In this document: positions 1 through 5,313 of the stretch, piece by piece
Numbering within the stretch: position 1 is the stretch's first letter
Layout of the letters: the number at the start of each line of letters is the position of its first letter
Origin: Prevotellaceae bacterium UBA3849
Lineage (GTDB): Bacteria; Bacteroidota; Bacteroidia; Bacteroidales; Bacteroidaceae
Direction: 5' to 3'
Assembly (NCBI GenBank): GCA_002392645.1
Contig: DGHL01000063.1
Coordinates: 1 to 5,315 of the forward strand
Length of the DNA stretch: 5,315 bases
Notes under the pieces: generated by a model
Database searches by the model: none
Told to the model about the DNA's origin: nothing
The model's input: the letters and a program-made list of their open reading frames with translations, nothing else
Translations under genes and position numbers: made by a program

Positions 1-113
1 AGTGGGAGTTGTACATTCCTGCCGACCTCGCTTACGGTCCTCGTCAGCAGGGTGAACAAATCAAGCCTTTCTCTACATTGATTTTCACAGTAGAACTTTT
101 GGGTACTAAGTAA
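1..113 (+). CDS. FKBP-type peptidyl-prolyl cis-trans isomerase, C-terminal end (5' truncated by window)
   Basis: Only the last 36 residues are present, read in the frame whose first full codon is at position 3 and ending at TAA 111-113. The sequence WELYIPADLAYG, then IKPFSTLIFTVELL, is the end of an FKBP domain: a beta-strand, the loop with the conserved pocket tyrosine (AYG), the I-x-P-x-S-T-L motif and the final strand with the pocket phenylalanine (FTVEL). FKBPs catalyse cis-trans isomerisation of peptide bonds before proline. Whether this copy is secreted, and whether it has an N-terminal dimerisation domain, cannot be seen. It closely resembles the end of the next gene (WEIYIPQELGYG, then STLIFTVELVE), so the two look like tandem paralogues. 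Only 1 nt separates its stop from the next start, which argues for one transcript. Family assignment is secure; substrate is unknown. Confidence 0.9.
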   Translation, partial: WELYIPADLAYGPRQQGEQIKPFSTLIFTVELLGTK

Positions 114-114
114 G

Positions 115-1011
115 ATGAAGACCACAAAAACAACAATTGCTGCGCTTGCCATAATGGCAGGTGCAGTTTTTGCTACAACAGCTGTAGCAAAGAAGAAAGA
201 AGCTAAGCAGGACGTGCAGCAGAAGCCTGCAGTGACGCTTACAACAGGTGTTGACTCTCTGAGTTATGCAGCAGGACAGGCTCTTACTAATGGTCTCGTT
301 CCTTACATACAACAGCAGTTTAAGGTTGACACTGCCTACATGGAGGACTTCATTCAGGGTATGCACGATGCCATCAATAGCGGCAGCAATCCTCGCTATG
401 TAGCACGCCAGGCAGGTGTGCAGATAGCGCAGATGGCAAAGGACAGAATGATAACAGGCTTGAACAACGATTTGAAGGACACGCCTGATTCCATCAAGGC
501 AGATATCTTCTACAACGGTTTTATAGCAGCTATACGCAAGGATTCTACAATCATGACGCAAAAGGCTGCAGACCAGTACTTCCAGCAGCGTATGGAGGCT
601 GACAGCAAGATAAAGGCAGAGAAGCTGTCTGCTCCAGGCAAGGCGTGGCTCGCAGAGAACGCGAAGAAGCCAGGAGTGGTAACTACTCCTTCAGGCTTGC
701 AGTATAAGGTAATAACCGCTGGCAAGGGTGCAAAACCAACAGCAGAGCAAGAGGTAACCGTAAAGTATGAAGGTCATCTGATAGATGGCACGGAGTTCGA
801 CTCAAGCTACAAGCGCAATCCTCAGACTACCAAGTTCCGTTGCAATCAGGTTATCAAGGGCTGGACAGAGGCTCTCACCATGATGCCTGTAGGCTCAAAG
901 TGGGAGATATACATACCGCAGGAGCTGGGTTACGGCAGTCGTCCTTCGGGAAAGATTCCTCCTTATTCAACGCTGATATTCACAGTGGAACTCGTGGAGA
1001 TTTCAAAGTAG
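115..1011 (+). CDS. Secreted FKBP-type peptidyl-prolyl cis-trans isomerase (Mip/FkpA-like)
   Basis: This 298-residue protein probably assists folding of exported proteins in the periplasm. Residues 1-25 form a signal peptide (basic start, hydrophobic AALAIMAGAVFA core, cleavage likely after AVA25). No lipobox cysteine is seen, so it should be soluble rather than a lipoprotein. Residues about 45-145 match the helical FKBP_N dimerisation domain (VDSLSYAAGQAL onward). A charged, probably helical linker (about 147-185) leads to the FKBP catalytic domain at about 192-298. The pocket residues of human FKBP12 can all be matched: Tyr218, Phe228-Asp229, Phe241, Val246-Ile247, Trp250, Tyr273, Ile281 and Phe289, so activity is expected. 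The size and layout fit Mip/FkpA/FklB proteins. ATG115 directly precedes the signal peptide and lies 1 nt after the upstream FKBP stop, so translational coupling is plausible. A strong terminator follows 10 nt after the stop. Which of fkpA, fklB or mip it corresponds to cannot be decided. Confidence 0.95.
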   Translation: MKTTKTTIAALAIMAGAVFATTAVAKKKEAKQDVQQKPAVTLTTGVDSLSYAAGQALTNGLVPYIQQQFKVDTAYMEDFIQGMHDAINSGSNPRYVARQAGVQIAQMAKDRMITGLNNDLKDTPDSIKADIFYNGFIAAIRKDSTIMTQKAADQYFQQRMEADSKIKAEKLSAPGKAWLAENAKKPGVVTTPSGLQYKVITAGKGAKPTAEQEVTVKYEGHLIDGTEFDSSYKRNPQTTKFRCNQVIKGWTEALTMMPVGSKWEIYIPQELGYGSRPSGKIPPYSTLIFTVELVEISK

Positions 1012-1021
1012 AAAAAAATAT

Positions 1022-1050
1022 AAAAGGCTCACCAATCGGGTGAGCCTTTT
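1022..1050. terminator. Bidirectional intrinsic terminator between convergent genes
   Basis: A perfect 12-bp stem (1022-1033 with 1039-1050, core GGCTCACC/GGTGAGCC) closes a 5-nt AATCG loop. On the + strand it is followed by a T-rich run (TTTTTCTTTATT), and on the - strand by TTTTATATTTTTTTC. It starts 10 nt after the FKBP stop and lies 6 nt beyond the permease stop on the opposite strand, so one hairpin can end both convergent transcripts. Confidence 0.92.
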
Positions 1051-1056
1051 TCTTTA

Positions 1057-2319
1057 TTATTCTTTCTTTCCAAAGTTGGGGTCTATCTTCAGCAGTGATG
1101 CCGTTATAAACGTAACAGAACAGAATATCATCACGATGATGAAGAACGTGCGGTATCCCACCATCTCCTGCAATTCTCCAGCAAAGAGTCCTGGTATCAT
1201 CATAGAGAGAGCCATGAAAGCCGTACAGAGGGCATAGTGGCTTGTCTTGTATTCTCCGCGGCTGTAATATATAAGGTAGAGCATATAGGCTGTGAAGCCG
1301 AAGCCGTAACCGAATTGTTCAAAGAAGATGCAGATGTTGATGGTAAGCAGGTCTGAGGGCATAACGTAGGCAAGATATACGTAAACGATGTCAGGCAGGG
1401 TGATAGCGCAGACCATAGGCCACAACCATTTCTTCAGTCCGTCCTTGCCAGCAACCATTCCTCCCAGGATGCCGCCGAGAGTAAGTCCGATAACACCTAC
1501 GGTGCCCTGTACGAAGCCGTATTCCTGTGGTGAGAGTCCGAGACCGCCATTATGGCTGGCATCGATAAGGAAGAGTGAAGAAACCTTGGCAAGCAAGCCT
1601 TCAGGCATACGATAGAGCAACATGAAGAGGATGCCTGCAAAGACCTGCTCTTTCTGGAAGAAGGTCTTCAAAGTACCGATGAAATCGCTTAAAATCGTAG
1701 AAACTGTAATACCCTTGCGTGGTGCGTCTTCTGCTGGACGTGGCAGTACGTAGGAGTGCCACAGCCAGAGTGCGAGGAACAAGCCCATAATGCCGTAGAA
1801 GAGCAGGCTCCAGGAGTAGGTTATATTGTTGCGGAAGATAACCTGCAGATTGCCAGCTATCATAACCAGCACTCCCTGACCGAATATCATGGCGAAGCGA
1901 TAGAAAGTGGAGCGTATGCCCACGAACCACGTCTGGTCGTGCTGCGACAAACCGAGCATGTAGAATCCGTCGGCTGATATGTCGTGCGTGGCGCTTGAGA
2001 AAGCCATAAGCCAGAAGAAACACAGCGTGCCTTGCAGCCAGAAGGAGGTAGGTATTGTGAAAGCCACTCCGCCAAACGCTGCACCAATGAGCAACTGCAT
2101 GGACGTTATCCACCAGCGTTTTGTCTTGATAAGGTCTATGAATGGACTCCACAGAGGCTTTATTACCCACGGAAGGTAGAGCCACGAGGTGTAGAATGTT
2201 ATTTCAGCATTGGAGAGCCCAAGCTGCTTGTAAAGTACCAGGGCGATAGTCATTACAGCAACGTAAGGTATGCCTTCTGCAAAATAAAGGGTAGGAACCC
2301 ACGACCAGGGGTTTTTCAT
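1057..2319 (-). CDS. AmpG-like MFS permease (putative muropeptide transporter)
   Basis: This 420-residue inner-membrane protein has about 12 hydrophobic segments (roughly 9-30, 43-60, 70-89, 92-110, 138-158, 167-187, 227-252, 266-290, 298-318, 324-350, 361-381, 388-409), with the longest polar loop (about 191-225) between helices 6 and 7, as in MFS carriers. AmpG-type features are the start NPWSWVPTLYFAEGIPY, the segment WLYLPWVIKPLWSPFIDL after helix 1 (compare WLYxxKFLWSPxxD in E. coli AmpG) and ATHDISADGFY at 110-120 (compare the QDIxxDA region). E. coli AmpG imports GlcNAc-anhydroMurNAc peptides for cell-wall recycling and beta-lactamase signalling. The Bacteroidetes relatives are mostly annotated by similarity, so the substrate here is inferred. 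No ampC, ampD, ampR or sugar-recycling gene is visible nearby. It lies 68 nt downstream of the sensor-regulator on the same strand, but has its own promoter-like site. The start ATG opens the conserved NPWSW segment and is preceded by an AT-rich leader without a Shine-Dalgarno site. Confidence 0.85.
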   Translation of the reverse strand: MKNPWSWVPTLYFAEGIPYVAVMTIALVLYKQLGLSNAEITFYTSWLYLPWVIKPLWSPFIDLIKTKRWWITSMQLLIGAAFGGVAFTIPTSFWLQGTLCFFWLMAFSSATHDISADGFYMLGLSQHDQTWFVGIRSTFYRFAMIFGQGVLVMIAGNLQVIFRNNITYSWSLLFYGIMGLFLALWLWHSYVLPRPAEDAPRKGITVSTILSDFIGTLKTFFQKEQVFAGILFMLLYRMPEGLLAKVSSLFLIDASHNGGLGLSPQEYGFVQGTVGVIGLTLGGILGGMVAGKDGLKKWLWPMVCAITLPDIVYVYLAYVMPSDLLTINICIFFEQFGYGFGFTAYMLYLIYYSRGEYKTSHYALCTAFMALSMMIPGLFAGELQEMVGYRTFFIIVMIFCSVTFITASLLKIDPNFGKKE

Positions 2320-2359
2320 AATAAAAAAAATGTGTAGAGAAAATTATTTAATAAAATCG

Positions 2360-2380
2360 TTTGTACTGCAAAGGTACAAA
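2360..2380. promoter_or_regulatory. Inverted repeat over the permease -7 element, candidate operator
   Basis: TTTGTAC (2360-2366) and GTACAAA (2374-2380) are perfect 7-bp inverted arms around a 7-nt spacer. The -7 element (2369-2376) sits inside the repeat, so a dimeric protein bound there would block RNA polymerase. The arm sequence partly coincides with promoter consensus letters, so the symmetry could be fortuitous. Confidence 0.3.
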
Positions 2381-2399
2381 TTTTATTTTACTGTGGCAA
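2369..2399 (-). promoter_or_regulatory. Bacteroidetes-type promoter for the AmpG-like permease
   Basis: Read on the - strand, TACCTTTG (2376-2369) is an exact match to the Bacteroidetes -7 consensus TAnnTTTG. A TTG (2399-2397, within CTTG) lies 20 nt upstream, the usual distance for the -33 element, although only part of TTTG is matched. Transcription would start near 2362, giving a leader of about 43 nt before ATG2319. The -33 half lies inside the last codons of the regulator gene, so the permease can be transcribed independently of it. Confidence 0.65.
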
Positions 2400-4712
2400 G
2401 TAATCGGAGGGCGCAACGCCATATTTTTGCTTGAAACAGCGCGAGAAATACTTAGGATCAGTATAGCCGCATCTGAAAGCGATGTCTGATACGCTTATGC
2501 TGTTGCCAGCCTTGCGTTCGCTTACGAGCAGGTATGCAGCTCTCTGCATGCGTGCATCGATGAGCAGCTGGGCAGCAGTGATACCTATGATGGAATTGAG
2601 GCGACGGTTGAGGGTAGAACGACTTGTAGCAGCTGCTGCAGCCATATCGTCGATGTTGGCGTCGCTGTTGCCTATGTTTTGCTCGATGTATTCGCGTACT
2701 TTGTCCATAAACCACTGCTCCTCGGTCTTTATCTTTTCGGGTGCAACGGGCACATTTCCGTTGTTGTCGCCATTGCTATTATTGTATAGGACAGTCTTGG
2801 AAGTATTATTACCGTTTTTGGTGGTTTCTTCTATCAGCGACATATACTTTTCGAGTGCTTCACGTCGCTGTCTCTTCAGGTTGCGAATGAAGAACTGCAA
2901 ATGTATGAGAGCTGCGATGAAACCGAGGGAAATTATCCAGAAAAGAATCTTTGCCCACAGGGATTCATACCAGTGACCTTCCGAGATTATGGTGATAGTC
3001 ACTATGTTGTTTACCCATCTTCCGTATCGGTCTGTTGACTGTATTTTCAGCGTGTGGGTGCCTGGCTCGAGGTCGAAGAAGGATATTTCCCTGCTGAGGC
3101 TCGCCTTTGTCCAGTGGGAATCATCAAGACTCGTGCGATATTTTATGTGCTCATTGTCGCCAAGGTCGAGAGCAGCATATTTTATGGTAAGGGTGCGGTC
3201 GTTGGCTTCAACGTAGATGGTGTCAGACAGAGGCATTATGTGGTCTGCCTCGTTTCCGTCGATGTTTATGCTCGTGATGACCAGCGGGGGTATGTATCCC
3301 CTGCGAAACATGCTCTGCGGCCTTACGATATATGCTCCCTCCTCTGTGCCGAATACGAAGTTGCCGTTACTCAACCTTACAGGCTTGCCTTCGGCAAAAT
3401 GGCAGGTGTCTGCCCAGAAGACGTGGTTGTAGTTGGTTGTCTCGTCCTTTTTGGGGTTGAACAGCATCATGTTGTTCAGGCAAACCACCATGAGGGTGCT
3501 GTCGTTGAGAAGCGTGAGAGAATGACAGAAATCGGAGTCGAGAGTGGAATTGTCATCGGTGAAATGGGTAAATTCCGGCTTTGCAGAGAAGAGGTCATCT
3601 TCGCTTATCATTTCGATGCCGGAACTCTCCGTAGCAAGGTATATCATTCCCTGAGAGTCTTGCTCAATATCCATTACGACGCTGTTGGAGAGGGATTTGG
3701 GGTTGTTGCCGTCTCTTACGATAGCCTTGAAGGTTGTCTTGGTGTAGTCCTTCTCGTTGATGTGGCCTATGAGCAAACCACTTGACGTGCCTGCAATGAT
3801 GTTGCCTTTCGGGGTGATGAGCAGCGCTCTGGCATGCACTCTGCCCGAAATGCCCTTGAGAACGGGTTGCTCAGCCTCGGGGTTAGGACAACACTTTACT
3901 CCACCATTGAAACTTGCTACCCACAAGCGCCCATGTGAGTCGGATTTCATGTCATAGACGGCATCGTTGGAGATGTGTGTTACCTCAGAAAAAGTCACCT
4001 TGCCTTTCGATGAAATCGGCAAAACTCGCAACAGTTTGGCAGGCTTACCCCCGATGAAAACGTGTTCGTCATACTGAAAAAGGGAGTAAGGCTGCATGCC
4101 GACGGGAATTTTGTTTATCAGCACCCCGTCAGAGTTGTATATCCTGATGCTCTTGTCTTCCTTCGTTCCTATCCACAGCAGTTCGTTGCTGTCCACCATG
4201 AGTGAACGTGTGTGTATGTTCTTCGTGTCGGCAATAGGTATTGCGGGGTGGTGTACTATGCTGGTCTTGTAGATGCCGTTTCCGTAACCTATCCATACGT
4301 TGTCCTGCCTGTCTATGAGTTTGTGCCAGAGTTTTCCGAGCTTTTGGCGAATGTTGTCCTGTTTTGCCTTTGGCAAAGGGCGATACGTGTAGGTCTTGAG
4401 GTCAAACTCCACAACGTCTTTTTCCATGTAGCACCACAGGTTGCCCTCCGGCGAGAGCATCATGTTGCGTATGCGGTCGTTTTGCAGATAGTTTCCGTTG
4501 GCGGGCTTGTTTTTTATCCAGTAGAAGTTGTAGCCATCATAAACGTTCAGTCCGCTCCATGTAGCAAACCATAAAAGTCCCCTGTTATCCTGCACAGCAG
4601 CTCCCACTCTGTTGCTTGACAAGCCAGAATGGTCATTGTAGAATGTCGTCTTTTGTGCAAAGGCGAAAGAAAAGGAAACGAGTAATATGATTGTAAAAAA
4701 CAGCCGTTTCAT
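2388..4712 (-). CDS. Membrane-anchored sensor-regulator: Reg_prop propeller, Y_Y_Y domain, TM helix, AraC-type HTH (HTCS-like without kinase)
   Basis: This 774-residue protein probably senses a periplasmic ligand and binds DNA directly from the inner membrane. Residues 1-19 are a signal peptide (cleavage near AFA/Q20). Residues about 28-465 carry repeated two-component-regulator propeller units, recognised by D/S-x-x-G-x-L-W-x-x-T/S motifs such as DNRGLLWFAT (42-51), RQDNVWIGY (135-143), NELLWIGT (176-183) and HGRLWVAS (260-267). A Y_Y_Y domain follows (about 498-575, ending DRYGRWVNN). One membrane helix (about 586-608) is followed by a basic amphipathic helix (609-630), an Asn/Gly-rich linker (631-655) and an AraC/XylS HTH domain (about 665-774) with the typical IAFRCGYTDPKYFSRCFKQKYGVAPSDY ending, split here as DIAFRCGY (743-750) and YFSRCFKQKYG (755-765). 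Classical hybrid two-component regulators have HisKA, HATPase and receiver domains between the membrane helix and the HTH; none is present, and no frameshift is evident. HTCS proteins usually control polysaccharide-utilisation genes, but no susC/susD or glycosidase gene lies here, so ligand and targets are unknown. ATG4712 directly starts the signal peptide. Confidence 0.9.
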   Translation of the reverse strand: MKRLFFTIILLVSFSFAFAQKTTFYNDHSGLSSNRVGAAVQDNRGLLWFATWSGLNVYDGYNFYWIKNKPANGNYLQNDRIRNMMLSPEGNLWCYMEKDVVEFDLKTYTYRPLPKAKQDNIRQKLGKLWHKLIDRQDNVWIGYGNGIYKTSIVHHPAIPIADTKNIHTRSLMVDSNELLWIGTKEDKSIRIYNSDGVLINKIPVGMQPYSLFQYDEHVFIGGKPAKLLRVLPISSKGKVTFSEVTHISNDAVYDMKSDSHGRLWVASFNGGVKCCPNPEAEQPVLKGISGRVHARALLITPKGNIIAGTSSGLLIGHINEKDYTKTTFKAIVRDGNNPKSLSNSVVMDIEQDSQGMIYLATESSGIEMISEDDLFSAKPEFTHFTDDNSTLDSDFCHSLTLLNDSTLMVVCLNNMMLFNPKKDETTNYNHVFWADTCHFAEGKPVRLSNGNFVFGTEEGAYIVRPQSMFRRGYIPPLVITSINIDGNEADHIMPLSDTIYVEANDRTLTIKYAALDLGDNEHIKYRTSLDDSHWTKASLSREISFFDLEPGTHTLKIQSTDRYGRWVNNIVTITIISEGHWYESLWAKILFWIISLGFIAALIHLQFFIRNLKRQRREALEKYMSLIEETTKNGNNTSKTVLYNNSNGDNNGNVPVAPEKIKTEEQWFMDKVREYIEQNIGNSDANIDDMAAAAATSRSTLNRRLNSIIGITAAQLLIDARMQRAAYLLVSERKAGNSISVSDIAFRCGYTDPKYFSRCFKQKYGVAPSDYLPQ

Positions 4713-4735
4713 CGATGGAAGGGTGAAAATCTATG

Positions 4736-4767
4736 CAAAAGTAAGCATTTTTTACCACATAAAGAAA
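4736..4767 (-). promoter_or_regulatory. Bacteroidetes-type promoter for the sensor-regulator gene
   Basis: On the - strand, TACTTTTG (4743-4736) matches the -7 consensus TAnnTTTG exactly. TTTC (4767-4764) lies 20 nt upstream and matches three of four bases of the -33 element TTTG. Transcription starting near 4730 would leave a very short leader of about 17 nt before ATG4712, which has no Shine-Dalgarno site. Confidence 0.6.
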
Positions 4768-4773
4768 TAAATG

Positions 4774-4787
4774 ATTAAAATTTTAAT
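4774..4787. repeat. AT-only 14-bp perfect palindrome between divergent promoters
   Basis: ATTAAAATTTTAAT is self-complementary over all 14 bases. It lies upstream of the -33 position of the regulator promoter (-) and upstream of the small-RNA promoter (+). It could be a binding site or simply an AT-rich flexible stretch; AT-only palindromes arise easily by chance. Confidence 0.35.
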
Positions 4788-4830
4788 GCAATCGCCCCAA
4801 ATTTATCACGTGGTCTATCGGAAAAACGAT

Positions 4831-4838
4831 TACCTTTG
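4831..4838 (+). promoter_or_regulatory. Bacteroidetes-type -7 promoter element on + strand (small RNA)
   Basis: TACCTTTG matches TAnnTTTG exactly and is followed by CAAC, as is common at Bacteroidetes promoters. No good TTTG lies 19-21 nt upstream (the stretch there is TCACGTGG), so the -33 element is weak or absent. The predicted start is near 4845, reading away from the regulator gene and towards the terminator at 4897-4933. Confidence 0.5.
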
Positions 4839-4844
4839 CAACTG

Positions 4845-4933
4845 TAATGTAGAATAAATGATTGTAATTATAGTTAGTGTCATCAGAAATTGATGGAAAA
4901 CTCCGCCACAAGTGATTGTCGCGGAGTTTTTTT
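4845..4933 (+). ncRNA. Putative small RNA of about 90 nt, divergent from the sensor-regulator
   Basis: The call rests on a -7 element at 4831-4838 followed by an intrinsic terminator on the same strand with no convincing gene between. The 5' end (about 4845) is inferred from the -7 position; the 3' end is the terminator's T run. Two hairpins are visible: CATCA/TGATG (4881-4885 with 4891-4895, loop GAAAT) and the terminator stem. A/U-rich sequence at about 4845-4880 is unpaired and could base-pair with targets. An 11-codon reading frame (4858-4893, MIVIIVSVIRN) lies inside, so the transcript could instead be a leader with attenuator. However, no gene follows within the nearly 400 nt to the window edge, which favours a stand-alone RNA. 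No known RNA family was recognised. Confidence 0.45.
4897..4933 (+). terminator. Intrinsic terminator with GUGA tetraloop
   Basis: AAAACTCCGC (4897-4906) pairs with GCGGAGTTTT (4921-4930). After a single C/C mismatch, ACAA (4908-4911) pairs with TTGT (4916-4919), closing a GTGA (GNRA-type) loop. Seven T residues (4927-4933) end the structure. On the opposite strand the stem is followed by only four T residues and then CCATC, so termination should work mainly for + strand transcripts. Confidence 0.85.
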
Positions 4934-4999
4934 GTCCCTTTCTTAATCTCTGGCATAAATAATAATAGTGACACTTTTTGACAATGCGAAAACCGAATT

Positions 5000-5029
5000 T
5001 GACTATGACTAATTTGACTAACATGACTA
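5000..5029. repeat. Four TGACTA direct repeats
   Basis: TGACTA occurs at 5000-5005, 5006-5011, 5015-5020 and 5024-5029: a head-to-tail pair, then two more at 9-bp steps with AT-rich spacers. No open frame of substance spans it. It could be a repeated protein-binding site or a small microsatellite-like array; its function is unknown. Confidence 0.7.
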
Positions 5030-5059
5030 TTTCCTGAAAATTGTTGACGACTCATAGCC

Positions 5060-5150
5060 AAGCAACAGCCTGCCCTTACTAAGAAACAGCATCTCCTTGC
5101 TAAGCAACAGTCCGCCCTTGCTAAGCAATAGCATCTCCTTGCTAAGCAAC
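5060..5150. repeat. 21-bp tandem repeat, about 4.5 units, alternating subtypes
   Basis: Units start at 5060, 5081, 5102, 5123 and (partial) 5144, each beginning AAGCAACAG or a one-base variant; the full units end CTTGCT (CTTACT in the first). Units 1 and 3 share a C/G-rich centre (CTGCCC, CCGCCC) and units 2 and 4 share CATCTCC, so the higher-order period is 42 bp. Unit junctions form TTGCTAAGCAA palindromes (5097-5107, 5118-5128, 5139-5149). Because 21 is seven codons, the - strand reads as heptads (LLSKEML, LLSKGGL, LLSKEML, FLSKGRL). That 73-codon frame (5027-5248) starts with GTG, lacks a promoter or a recognisable domain, and is more likely a by-product than a gene. Confidence 0.85.
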
Positions 5151-5198
5151 CGCAACCATCCGCCCCGTTTTGGACTATAGTTCCTTTTCTTGCAAAAT

Positions 5199-5214
5199 GA
5201 ATGAATATTCATTC
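5199..5214. repeat. Perfect 16-bp palindrome GAATGAATATTCATTC
   Basis: All 16 bases are self-complementary; symmetry stops at the flanking T and G. It sits between the 21-bp repeats and the hairpin-rich block at the right edge. It contains ATG on both strands, so both directions read MNIHS. It superficially resembles an ARG box (TGAAT/ATTCA), but those half-sites abut here without the usual spacer. It could be a dimer-binding site or part of a repeat element. Confidence 0.75.
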
Positions 5215-5225
5215 GCTGTGTCCAA

Positions 5226-5313
5226 GTGCAGAAGCACAGCCTCTGCACGTAGTTCCGAGCTCTGCTCGCCTGAGCACCTACTGGAGCGCAAGAACCAGTA
5301 CTTCTGCATGTAG
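5226..5313. repeat. Hairpin-rich block of nested inverted repeats at the window edge
   Basis: Several short inverted repeats are packed together: GTGCAGA/TCTGCAC (5226-5232 with 5242-5248), CGAGC/GCTCG (5256-5260 with 5264-5268), the mutually exclusive TGCTC/GAGCA (5263-5267 with 5272-5276), and TACTGG/CCAGTA (5279-5284 with 5295-5300). They are enclosed by a longer-range TGCAGAAG/CTTCTGCA pair (5227-5234 with 5301-5308). The motif TCTGCA[C/T]GTAG occurs twice (5242-5252, 5303-5313). By eye the block is richer in G and C than the DNA before it. A + frame from ATG5201 stays open to the edge, but it has no recognisable domain or promoter. Confidence 0.55.

Noticed and set aside
106..561. 151-codon open frame on the - strand opposite the FKBP gene
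   Set aside because: It is antisense to a complete FKBP gene with signal peptide and full active-site residues; its Cys- and Leu-rich content reflects complementary codons.
1601..2185. 194-codon open frame on the - strand in another frame of the permease gene
   Set aside because: It overlaps the AmpG-like gene in an alternative frame, is rich in Arg, His and Cys without a pattern, and shows no domain. The permease frame has clear membrane helices and family motifs.
3054..3785. 243-codon open frame on the + strand opposite the regulator gene
   Set aside because: It lies entirely antisense to the well-supported propeller domain, has no recognisable domain, and has no promoter-like site that I could see. 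It is a shadow of the coding frame.
4783..5061. 92-codon - strand frame across the small-RNA region
   Set aside because: It runs through a terminator and a promoter element on the other strand, has no domain or signal, and its composition looks like translated intergenic DNA.
5060..5150. CRISPR array
   Set aside because: The 21-bp units are contiguous with no unique spacers, are shorter and more variable than CRISPR repeats, and no cas genes are present.
5199..5214. ArgR-type ARG box
   Set aside because: The half-sites TGAAT and ATTCA overlap directly without the spacer of a true ARG box, and no arginine gene is nearby.
5027..5248. 73-codon frame with leucine-rich heptads as a real small protein or toxin
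   Set aside because: The listed start is GTG (an internal ATG is at 5212), no promoter or known domain is seen, and the heptads follow directly from the 21-bp DNA repeat. It is treated as a repeat, though not excluded as expressed.
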